Part shown: positions 7,684-14,186 of the stretch, one piece after another
How the letters are laid out: every line of letters begins with the position of its first letter
Position numbering within the stretch: position 1 is the stretch's first letter
Source: an uncultured Lachnospiraceae bacterium
GTDB lineage: Bacteria; Bacillota; Clostridia; Lachnospirales; Lachnospiraceae
Reading direction: 5' to 3'
Length of the DNA: 37,084 bases
Assembly (NCBI GenBank): GCA_910583965.1
Contig: CAJUAE010000006.1
Coordinates: forward strand, 1 to 37,084
The notes under the pieces: model-generated
Seen by the model: only the letters and a program-made list of their open reading frames with translations
The model's database searches: none
What the model was told of the DNA's origin: nothing
Program-made: the position numbers and the translations under genes

Positions 7684-9084
7684 ATGAAAAAGGACAATCT
7701 GTGGCTTAAGTACACAAATGAAGAAAAAAAGAAAGTACAGGAGACTTGCGAGCAGTATAAGGACTGTTTGAATCATGGAAAAACAGAGCGTGAATGTGTG
7801 ACTCGCGTGATTGAGATGGCTCAAAAAAAGGGATATCGCGAGTTGTACTGCACATTGAAAGAGGGTACACCAATTAAGGCAGGGGATAAATTTTATGCAG
7901 TACAGATGGACAAAAGCATTGCGCTTTTTCAGATTGGTAGAAAACCATTGTCTGAGGGAATGAATATTCTTGGTGCACATATTGATTCACCAAGAATTGA
8001 TATCAAACAAAAGCCGCTTTATGAAAAAGAGGGTTTTGCCTATTTTGATACACATTATTATGGTGGCATTAAAAAATATCAATGGACAACAATCCCGCTG
8101 GCAATTCATGGTGTAGTTGCCAAAAAAGATGGTACAATAATTCCGATTTGCATTGGTGAGAAAGAGGAAGAACCTGTGTTTGTTATCACGGATTTGCTGA
8201 TACATTTGGCACAAAAGCAGATGACAGAAAAAGCGACGGAGGTTATCCAAGGGGAGAATCTTGATTTGTTAATTGGCAATTGCCCGCTAGAACAGGATGA
8301 GACATTAGAACAAGAGGAAAAAGAAACAATTAAGACGAATATTTTAAAAATTCTTGTAGATTTCTATGATATTGAGGAGGAAGACTTACTCTCAGCAGAG
8401 CTAGAAATTGTGCCTGCGGGAAAAGCAAGAGATTTGGGGTTAGATAGGAGTATGATTCTTGCTTATGGTCATGATGATAGAGTATGTGCATTTACATCTG
8501 TTTTTGCAATGATGAATGTGGCAGAGGAAATTACAGAGTCTACTCTTTGCTGTCTTTTAGTTGATAAAGAGGAGATTGGAAATGTAGGGGCAACTGGAGC
8601 GGATTCTTGGTTTTTTGAGAATACAGTAGCAGAACTTGTCGCTGCCACAGAAAAAGATTCCCAGCTTCTTGTCCATCGTGCATTGGCAAATTCCAAGATG
8701 TTATCCTCCGATGTCAGCGCAGGATATGATCCGTTATATGCATCTGTGTTTGAGAAAAATAACGCTGCATTTTTGGCAAAAGGACTTGCTTTTAACAAAT
8801 ATACAGGTTCACGTGGAAAGAGCGGGGCTAGTGATGCCAACGCAGAGTTTGTGGCAAGAATTAGAAAGATTATGGATGACGCAGATGTGATGTATCAGTT
8901 TTCAGAGTTGGGAAAGGTTGACGCAGGCGGTGGCGGAACGATTGCGCAAGATATGGCAAAATATGGCATGAACGTGATTGATAGTGGCGTGTCTGTGATA
9001 AATATGCATGCGCCCTATGAGGCGGTTAGCAAGGCGGATGTGTACGAGGCTGTGCGTGGTTACACAGCATTTTTAAGGGCTTAG
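7684..9084 (+). CDS. M18-family zinc aminopeptidase
   Basis: This 466-aa cytosolic peptidase shows the M18 metal and catalytic set: H99-x-D101 in AHIDSPRID, D264/D265 in GHDDR, E296-E297 in VDKEEIGN, and H442 in INMHAPYE. The length is typical of the aspartyl-aminopeptidase family, which removes N-terminal residues from peptides using two zinc ions as large oligomers. A GGAAGG ribosome site precedes the ATG. It may share a transcript with the chemoreceptor gene 24 bases upstream. The stop codon forms the loop of a strong terminator hairpin. Confidence 0.93.
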   Translation: MKKDNLWLKYTNEEKKKVQETCEQYKDCLNHGKTERECVTRVIEMAQKKGYRELYCTLKEGTPIKAGDKFYAVQMDKSIALFQIGRKPLSEGMNILGAHIDSPRIDIKQKPLYEKEGFAYFDTHYYGGIKKYQWTTIPLAIHGVVAKKDGTIIPICIGEKEEEPVFVITDLLIHLAQKQMTEKATEVIQGENLDLLIGNCPLEQDETLEQEEKETIKTNILKILVDFYDIEEEDLLSAELEIVPAGKARDLGLDRSMILAYGHDDRVCAFTSVFAMMNVAEEITESTLCCLLVDKEEIGNVGATGADSWFFENTVAELVAATEKDSQLLVHRALANSKMLSSDVSAGYDPLYASVFEKNNAAFLAKGLAFNKYTGSRGKSGASDANAEFVARIRKIMDDADVMYQFSELGKVDAGGGGTIAQDMAKYGMNVIDSGVSVINMHAPYEAVSKADVYEAVRGYTAFLRA

Positions 9085-9095
9085 GCCCTTTTTTT
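9075..9095 (+). terminator. Terminator whose loop is the peptidase stop codon
   Basis: AAGGGC (9075-9080) and GCCCTT (9085-9090) pair around the loop TTAG, which contains the TAG stop codon (9082-9084). A run of T continues to 9095. Confidence 0.85.
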
Positions 9096-9102
9096 ATGCA
9101 CA

Positions 9103-9190
9103 GGGGTGCGTAAGGAATTTAGCAGCTTTGCTGCACGCACCCCGCGCGGCGAGTAGAAAAAGTAACCTTCCCTACTCGACTGCACGCGGG
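9103..9190 (+). repeat. Two-hairpin intergenic repeat, copy A
   Basis: The first stem is GGGGTGCGT (9103-9111) / ACGCACCCC (9135-9143) with a nested GCAGC (9122-9126) / GCTGC (9130-9134). After a GCGCGG linker comes the conserved stem CGAGTAG (9150-9156) / CTACTCG (9172-9178) and then TGCAC. A related copy lies at 16347-16435. CCCGCG (9141-9146) could alternatively pair with CGCGGG (9185-9190), giving two competing folds. Confidence 0.7.
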
Positions 9191-9260
9191 TTCAACTGAA
9201 ATTTTGTCAGTAGAAGCTGACGAACTTTCAACATATGTGTAAAAAAGAAAATAAAACCTC

Positions 9261-9289
9261 TTGACAAATATATCGTGCGGTGATATATT
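9261..9289 (+). promoter_or_regulatory. SigA promoter of the padR operon
   Basis: TTGACA (9261-9266), a 17-bp spacer and TATATT (9284-9289) are close to consensus. The spacer and the -10 box are covered by operator copy 1. Confidence 0.75.
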
Positions 9290-9318
9290 AAAATACGATA
9301 TATCACCGCACGATATAT
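9268..9318. promoter_or_regulatory. Doubled palindromic operator, probably bound by the PadR protein
   Basis: A 21-bp sequence (9268-9288) is repeated as its exact reverse complement at 9298-9318 with 9 bases between. Each arm is itself a dyad, ATATATC ... GATATAT. That gives two dimer sites, one over the promoter spacer and -10 box and one just past the transcription start, the arrangement expected for tight autorepression by the PadR protein encoded next. Confidence 0.7.
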
Positions 9319-9373
9319 CGAGTAATGATATGAAAAGCAACTTTATGTTGTGAAAGGAGGTACGACAAGTTTT

Positions 9374-9706
9374 ATGATAGAACAGGAAAATCCGTTGACG
9401 GAGGCAGTATACTATATTCTTTTGACACTTAGAAAACCAAATCATGGATATGGTATTATTCAGGAAGTAGAACAGTTGACTGGCGGTCGCGTGGTATTGG
9501 GGGCTGGAACTTTATATGGTGCAATACAGACTCTCTTAAAAAAGGGTTGGATTGATATTTATAGTATTGATACAGAATCTCGAAAAAAGAAAGAGTACGT
9601 CATTTCAGATTTGGGAAAAAAAGTTTTTGAGATAGAGCGTCAGCGATTGGAGGAGCTGTTAAGAAATGCAGATTTAATGAAAGAGGGGGAAGAAAAAGAT
9701 GATTAA
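9374..9706 (+). CDS. PadR-family transcriptional regulator
   Basis: This 110-aa winged-helix protein begins with the PadR signature NPLTEAVYYILLTL and contains HGYGIIQEVE and LGAGTLYGAIQTLLKKGWI, the recognition-helix and wing region. PadR proteins of this size are ligand-responsive repressors, often of their own operon. A GTG at 9350 is in frame but lies over the ribosome site AGGAGGT (9355-9361), so I use the ATG at 9374. The doubled operator upstream and the overlap with a DUF2812 gene downstream are typical of autoregulated PadR-DUF2812 operons. Confidence 0.92.
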   Translation: MIEQENPLTEAVYYILLTLRKPNHGYGIIQEVEQLTGGRVVLGAGTLYGAIQTLLKKGWIDIYSIDTESRKKKEYVISDLGKKVFEIERQRLEELLRNADLMKEGEEKDD

Positions 9707-10289
9707 ATTTCGTATTTATCTTGATAAGGAAGCGGAGGAAAAGTGGTTAAATCAAATGGCAGCAGATGGTTGGGCAATGGAATCATTTTTTGGGGGGATT
9801 TATCAATTTTCTGCCTGTGAAAAAGGAGCGTATACTTATCGCGTTGACTTTGGAGACAAATTATTTTCTATCAGTGAGGATTATCGAGAGCTAATGCAGG
9901 ATGCAGGAATTCAGATTGTACAGACATGGGGCTATTGGGTGATACTGCGAAAGAAGACATCAGAAGGAGCATTTACACTCTATACAGATTTGGCTTCTAA
10001 CATTGAACACTATCAGAAAATTCGCAGAATGTTTAAAATTGTCACAATAATCGAGCTAATTTGTCTGTTTATAGAACTTTATGTTGGGGCAGTTGAGGGA
10101 ATTGTATTGGGGTATGCGTTTGCACTTCTAATTGGAGCATTGTTGTTATCTGTAATCAATGCATTGTTTCAGACGAATCAGAAAATTGCAGAATTGGAAG
10201 AAAAAATGACAGGGATTGCAAGGAACAAAAAGAATATCATGATGACGGTAAAGAACCTAGTATTATGGCAAAAGGAATGTCGTGGATAA
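9699..10289 (+). CDS. DUF2812 membrane protein, PadR partner
   Basis: This 196-aa protein has an N-terminal soluble domain (about 1-105, with KFRIYLDKEAEEKWLNQMA and a WGYWVILRK strand) typical of DUF2812, followed by two hydrophobic segments near 110-150 and a charged C-terminal helix. The start ATG lies within the end of padR (8-base overlap), so translation is coupled. DUF2812 proteins are regularly found behind PadR regulators; a role as membrane sensor or effector for the regulator is inference. Confidence 0.88.
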   Translation: MIKFRIYLDKEAEEKWLNQMAADGWAMESFFGGIYQFSACEKGAYTYRVDFGDKLFSISEDYRELMQDAGIQIVQTWGYWVILRKKTSEGAFTLYTDLASNIEHYQKIRRMFKIVTIIELICLFIELYVGAVEGIVLGYAFALLIGALLLSVINALFQTNQKIAELEEKMTGIARNKKNIMMTVKNLVLWQKECRG

Positions 10290-10489
10290 AGACCAATGTA
10301 AAATTAGTAATGAAAGAATCTGATCACACGATTGCTGATTTGATGACAGACGGCTGTAATATGGGAATTAAATTTTTGCGAAAATATCTGAATGAGTACA
10401 AGGCAGCGGAGGAAAAAGCAAAAGACATTGCAAAAAGATTAATTAATATTGAGGAAAAACTTACGCTGGAAATCAGGGAGTTTTTGTAA
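10265..10489 (+). CDS. Small 74-aa conserved-looking protein
   Basis: This small, mostly helical soluble protein has a central HTIADLMTDGCNMGIKFL segment and a C-terminal helix ending EIREFL. I believe similar proteins are common in Lachnospiraceae but cannot name a family. The start overlaps the DUF2812 gene by 25 bases. ATG at 10265 gives 74 aa and ATG at 10277 gives 70 aa; neither has a strong ribosome site, so it probably depends on coupling. A terminator hairpin begins in its stop codon, which supports a real operon end. Confidence 0.7.
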   Translation: MAKGMSWIKTNVKLVMKESDHTIADLMTDGCNMGIKFLRKYLNEYKAAEEKAKDIAKRLINIEEKLTLEIREFL

Positions 10490-10519
10490 GAAAAGACAGG
10501 CATTTTGCTTGTCTTTTCT
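10489..10519 (+). terminator. Terminator of the padR operon
   Basis: AGAAAAGACA (10489-10498) pairs with TGTCTTTTCT (10510-10519), extended inward by GC pairs. The first base belongs to the preceding stop codon. T-rich sequence follows (10531-10537). Confidence 0.65.
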
Positions 10520-10550
10520 GTGTTAAATTACTTTTTTTATTTGGAAAGGC

Positions 10551-10578
10551 ACTTAAATCGCATACAGGTCATACAATA
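10551..10578 (+). promoter_or_regulatory. SigK/SigE-like promoter before sigK
   Basis: CATACAATA (10570-10578) matches the SigK -10 pattern CATAnnnTA and also the SigE pattern CATACAnT. An AC (10551-10552) lies 17 bases upstream, as expected for SigK. A SigE -35 is not clear. The site is about 27 bases before the sigK start codon. Confidence 0.4.
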
Positions 10579-10604
10579 AAATAAATGAGTCCTGGGGGCA
10601 TTTC

Positions 10605-11264
10605 TTGAAGACCTTTGAGCAACCTTTATCTGCCAAGGAGGAGACCGAATATCTGGAAGAAATGAACGGCGAGGATTTGGAAGCGGCCCATAAGGCAAGG
10701 CAGATTTTGATAGAAAGAAATCTGCGTCTGGTGGCACATGTGTCCAAGAAATACATGGGGTGCGGGGAAGATATGGAGGATTTGATATCCATCGGCACCA
10801 TAGGACTTATCAAGGCAGTAAATACCTTTAAGCCAGAGAAAGGAAGCCGGCTTGCTACATATGCTGCAAAATGTATAGACAATGAGCTGTTGATGATGTT
10901 TCGGGCAAGAAAAAAAGTTACACGGGAAGTATCCTTATATGAACCAATTGGCACTGACAAAGAGGGAAACGAAATCAATCTGATTGATGTCTGTGAACAG
11001 GAACAGCGCGATATTGTGGAAGACATGGATATGGTGGCAAAACTTAGATGTCTACACCGCCTGATAGAAGAAAAACTTGACAATAGAGAACAAGAGATTA
11101 TTCGTATGCGGTATGGGATTCTGGGAACAAGTTTTACGGGTAAGGAGATGACACAGCGCGATATTGGAAAGCTTTTGGGCATTTCTAGAAGTTATGTATC
11201 AAGAATAGAAAAGAAAGCTTTGGGAAAATTAAAGGCAGGCCTAGAAGCAGAAAATCTGTGTTAA
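10605..11264 (+). CDS. sigK: Sporulation sigma factor, SigK type
   Basis: This 219-aa sigma-70-family protein has region 2 (LIERNLRLVAHVSKKY, DLISIGTIGLIKAV, LATYAAKCIDNELLM) and a region 4 helix-turn-helix (TQRDIGKLLGISRSYVSRIEKKAL). The opening FEQPLSAKEETEYLEEM and the segment DKEGNEINLIDV match SigK, the late mother-cell sigma factor, better than SigE, F or G. The only in-frame start is TTG 10605, preceded by GGGGG. There is no pro-sequence of the Bacillus type, so activation by proteolysis is unlikely. An out-of-frame ATG at 10585 followed by a TGA overlaps the start and might dampen initiation. Confidence 0.82.
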   Translation: MKTFEQPLSAKEETEYLEEMNGEDLEAAHKARQILIERNLRLVAHVSKKYMGCGEDMEDLISIGTIGLIKAVNTFKPEKGSRLATYAAKCIDNELLMMFRARKKVTREVSLYEPIGTDKEGNEINLIDVCEQEQRDIVEDMDMVAKLRCLHRLIEEKLDNREQEIIRMRYGILGTSFTGKEMTQRDIGKLLGISRSYVSRIEKKALGKLKAGLEAENLC

Positions 11265-11270
11265 AGTGCG

Positions 11271-11306
11271 CTATTTTTTACATTTCGAGTGCTATTTTTT
11301 ACATTT
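11271..11306. repeat. Short direct repeat between sigK and comM
   Basis: CTATTTTTTACATTT occurs at 11271-11285 and 11292-11306, each preceded by AGTG. It lies just upstream of the comM promoter; the role is unknown. Confidence 0.5.
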
Positions 11307-11309
11307 ACA

Positions 11310-11338
11310 TTGTAATTACAGACAGCCTATGGTATATA
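11310..11338 (+). promoter_or_regulatory. comM promoter with palindrome
   Basis: TTGTAA (11310-11315), a 17-bp spacer and TATATA (11333-11338). The -35 box overlaps a perfect 10-bp palindrome TGTAATTACA (11311-11320), a possible operator. Confidence 0.5.
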
Positions 11339-11371
11339 TGACGAAGTACAATATAGACAAAGGAGTAGAGG

Positions 11372-12913
11372 ATGTATAGCAGAGTGATAACAGGTGCTGT
11401 CCGTGGTATTGAGAGTGTATTTGCAGCAGTCGAGGTTGACGTGTCGAAGGGTATGCCTGGTTTTGAGATGGTAGGACAGTTAAACAATGAAGTGCGAGAA
11501 GCAAAGGAGCGTGTCCGGGTAGCACTAAAAAATGTTTCTGTAGAAATCCCACCAGTGCGAATTATAGTCAATATATCTCCAGCAGAGATGCGCAAAGAAG
11601 GCGCTTCTTATGATTTGCCGATTGCAATTGGCATTCTGGTGTCTTTGGGATTGATACCAAAAGAGGGGATTAAGGACACCTTAATAATAGGGGAGCTTGG
11701 TCTGGATGGGGAAGTGCGCACTGTAAGAGGCATACTGCCTATTGTGCAAAGAGCAAAACAGGAGAATATGATACGATGTGTTGTGCCAACAGAAAATGTT
11801 AAAGAAGGCGCTGTAATTGGCGGTATTGAGATTATTGGTGTAAGAACGCTTCATGAAACCATAGAATATCTTAGGGAAGTTGACGAGCGCAAGGCGCAGA
11901 GAATAGCGCCTGCCAAACAGACATTGATAGAAAGTTTGGAAGATACAATTACAGACGTAGATTTTGCGGAAGTAAATGGTCAGGAATCCATAAAACGCGC
12001 AGTGGAAGTTGCAGCGGCTGGATTTCACCATATACTGATGGTGGGGCCGCCAGGCTCAGGTAAGACTATGATTGCCAAAAGAATATCAACAATTTTGCCG
12101 GATTTATCAATGGATGAAAGTCTGGAAGTTTCTACGATTTATAGTGTTGCAGGGCAGCTAGATAACAAAAAGGCACTTATTACAAAAAGGCCATTTTTGG
12201 ACCCGCATCATACAATCTCGGAGCAGGCACTTGCAGGCGGCGGGCGAATTCCCAGGCCCGGCGTCATTTCACTAGCACATAGAGGTGTTTTATTTATGGA
12301 CGAGCTACCGGAATTTCGTCACAGTACGATTGAGATACTTCGACAACCTCTTGAGGACAAGCGTATCCACATTGCCAGAACCTATGGCAGTTTTGTTTAT
12401 CCAGCGGATTTTATGTTGGTGGCAGCGATGAACCCTTGTCCTTGTGGTCATTTTCCAGATCGGAATCGATGCAGATGTTCAGAGTCGGAGATTAAAAAGT
12501 ATCTTTCCAGAATATCAGGGCCAATTCTTGACCGCATTGATGTGGTTACAGAAGCGCCAAGAGTAGAAATTCAGCAATTGTCTGCAGAGATGCACAATGA
12601 AAGCAGTGCTGCGATTAAGCAGCGTGTCTTGGAGGCAAGAGCACGTCAGGAATACCGTTACAAGGGGACAAGCTATCAATTTAATGCGGAGCTACGACCG
12701 GGCGATATTAAGACATATTGTAAATTAGACACAGAAACACAAGAAATGATGGAGGAAGTATTTACCAGGATGAATTTGTCTGCACGTGCATATCATAAGA
12801 TTATAAAGGTAGCGCGAACAATCGCCGATTTAGATGAAAAGGAAGATATTCTTGTAGGACATCTTAGTGAGGCAATCTGTTATAGAATGAATGATCATAA
12901 ATATTGGAATTAG
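11372..12913 (+). CDS. comM: ComM/YifB-family Mg-chelatase-like AAA+ ATPase
   Basis: This 513-aa protein has the N-terminal ChlI-like domain (YSRVITGAVRGIESV, then VRIIVNISPAEMRKEGA), a central AAA+ domain with Walker A GPPGSGKT (225-232) and Walker B LFMDELPEF, an ACPC-type stretch NPCPCGHF, and a C-terminal Mg-chelatase lid. In ComM proteins this ATPase promotes branch migration during natural transformation. The next gene is dprA, which also acts in transformation, 17 bases downstream. AAAGGAG precedes the ATG at 11372. Confidence 0.93.
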   Translation: MYSRVITGAVRGIESVFAAVEVDVSKGMPGFEMVGQLNNEVREAKERVRVALKNVSVEIPPVRIIVNISPAEMRKEGASYDLPIAIGILVSLGLIPKEGIKDTLIIGELGLDGEVRTVRGILPIVQRAKQENMIRCVVPTENVKEGAVIGGIEIIGVRTLHETIEYLREVDERKAQRIAPAKQTLIESLEDTITDVDFAEVNGQESIKRAVEVAAAGFHHILMVGPPGSGKTMIAKRISTILPDLSMDESLEVSTIYSVAGQLDNKKALITKRPFLDPHHTISEQALAGGGRIPRPGVISLAHRGVLFMDELPEFRHSTIEILRQPLEDKRIHIARTYGSFVYPADFMLVAAMNPCPCGHFPDRNRCRCSESEIKKYLSRISGPILDRIDVVTEAPRVEIQQLSAEMHNESSAAIKQRVLEARARQEYRYKGTSYQFNAELRPGDIKTYCKLDTETQEMMEEVFTRMNLSARAYHKIIKVARTIADLDEKEDILVGHLSEAICYRMNDHKYWN

Positions 12914-12930
12914 TAATTTTTAGGGGAATT

Positions 12931-14073
12931 ATGAAGGAGAATAAAGAAGAAATTATACAACAAAAACAGTATGCATGTTGGCTTGATACAATCTACTGGA
13001 TTACAAGTGATACAAAATATAAGCTTCTTAGAGTGGCTGGCAGTATTCAAAACATTTATAATATGGAAGAAGAACAACTCGCTGCCATTATGGGGCTAAA
13101 AGGCTGTGCGCGTTTCTGTCAACATAGAAAGAGATATACGCCACAGAAAGTTTGGAATTATATAAAACAATTGGGGATTCAATATACATACTGTGAGGAT
13201 TCGGATTTTCCCAAAAAACTTGTGAATATTTCAGACCCGCCTTTTGGTATTTTTTACAAAGGAAAGCTTCCGTCAAAAGATGTTCCGGCAGTCGCGATAA
13301 TTGGAGCCAGAAAGTGTAGTGCGTATGGTAGATATATGGCTGAAAACTTTGCGACTGTATTTGCGACCCATGGTATTAATGTGATAAGCGGAATGGCGCA
13401 GGGAATAGATGGTATCGGCCAGAAAGCTGCTCTAGCTGCGAAAGGTAATTCCTACGCAGTGCTTGGCTGTGGCGTTGATGTTGTGTATCCTAAAGTCAAT
13501 GAGAAGCTTTATTATCAACTTTTAGAGCAAGGAGGTGTGCTGTCAGAGTATCCGCCGCAGATGGAGCCAAGACCAATGTTGTTTCCGCCAAGAAATCGTA
13601 TTATCAGTGCACTTTCAGATGTAGTGCTAGTTGTGGAGGCTCGTGAAAAGAGCGGCAGTTTGATTACGGTGGACATGGCCTTAGAACAGGGGAGGGAAGT
13701 GTATATTGTGCCGGGAAGGTGTACAGATAGTCTTAGTATGGGATGCAATCGACTTTTGCGACAAGGAGCTGCAATTGCGACTACGCCAGAAGATATTATT
13801 GAGGATATGCACTGGGAAACACGATTACAAAAAGCAAATAACCCATTAGAAAAAGAAGAAAACGACAAGAATGATATTATTAGAAAACTTTCGTCGACAA
13901 CCAAAGAACTCTATGCGATTTTAGATGTTTTACCAATAACACAAGATGTAATTGTTTCGCGGTTAAGAGACAAGAAAAAAGCACTTTCGATACCTCAGAT
14001 TTGTCAAGGTCTTGTAGAACTTGAGCTAAAAGGATTAGTTGTCAGTGAAAATAGGCAATATAGAAAAATTTGA
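12931..14073 (+). CDS. dprA: DNA-processing protein DprA
   Basis: This 380-aa protein carries the DprA Rossmann-like core: AIIGARKCSAYGR, VISGMAQGIDGIGQKAAL, AVLGCGVDVVYP, FPPRNRIISALSDVVLVVEA and GSLITVDMALEQGREVYIVPG. DprA loads RecA on incoming single-stranded DNA during transformation. A winged-helix-like C-terminus follows. A TTG at 12904 extends the frame into comM, but the ATG at 12931 has AGGGG upstream and is preferred. It is probably co-transcribed with comM. Confidence 0.93.
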   Translation: MKENKEEIIQQKQYACWLDTIYWITSDTKYKLLRVAGSIQNIYNMEEEQLAAIMGLKGCARFCQHRKRYTPQKVWNYIKQLGIQYTYCEDSDFPKKLVNISDPPFGIFYKGKLPSKDVPAVAIIGARKCSAYGRYMAENFATVFATHGINVISGMAQGIDGIGQKAALAAKGNSYAVLGCGVDVVYPKVNEKLYYQLLEQGGVLSEYPPQMEPRPMLFPPRNRIISALSDVVLVVEAREKSGSLITVDMALEQGREVYIVPGRCTDSLSMGCNRLLRQGAAIATTPEDIIEDMHWETRLQKANNPLEKEENDKNDIIRKLSSTTKELYAILDVLPITQDVIVSRLRDKKKALSIPQICQGLVELELKGLVVSENRQYRKI

Positions 14074-14115
14074 CAAAGGGGCATAAAATATTTGACAAAT
14101 TTTAGAAAATATTAC

Positions 14116-14144
14116 TTGCCACATGATAAAAATTAGGTTATAGT
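14116..14144 (+). promoter_or_regulatory. topA promoter
   Basis: TTGCCA (14116-14121), a 17-bp spacer and TATAGT (14139-14144), in the 113-base gap after dprA. Confidence 0.55.
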
Positions 14145-14186
14145 GGTGAACGTAAGTCAAACAATATAAATTTAAGAGGTAACAGT

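Noticed and set aside
14087..14113. CodY-like AATTTTAGAAAAT before topA
   Set aside because: It lacks one base in the centre compared with AATTTTCWGAAAATT, so the two halves are out of register.
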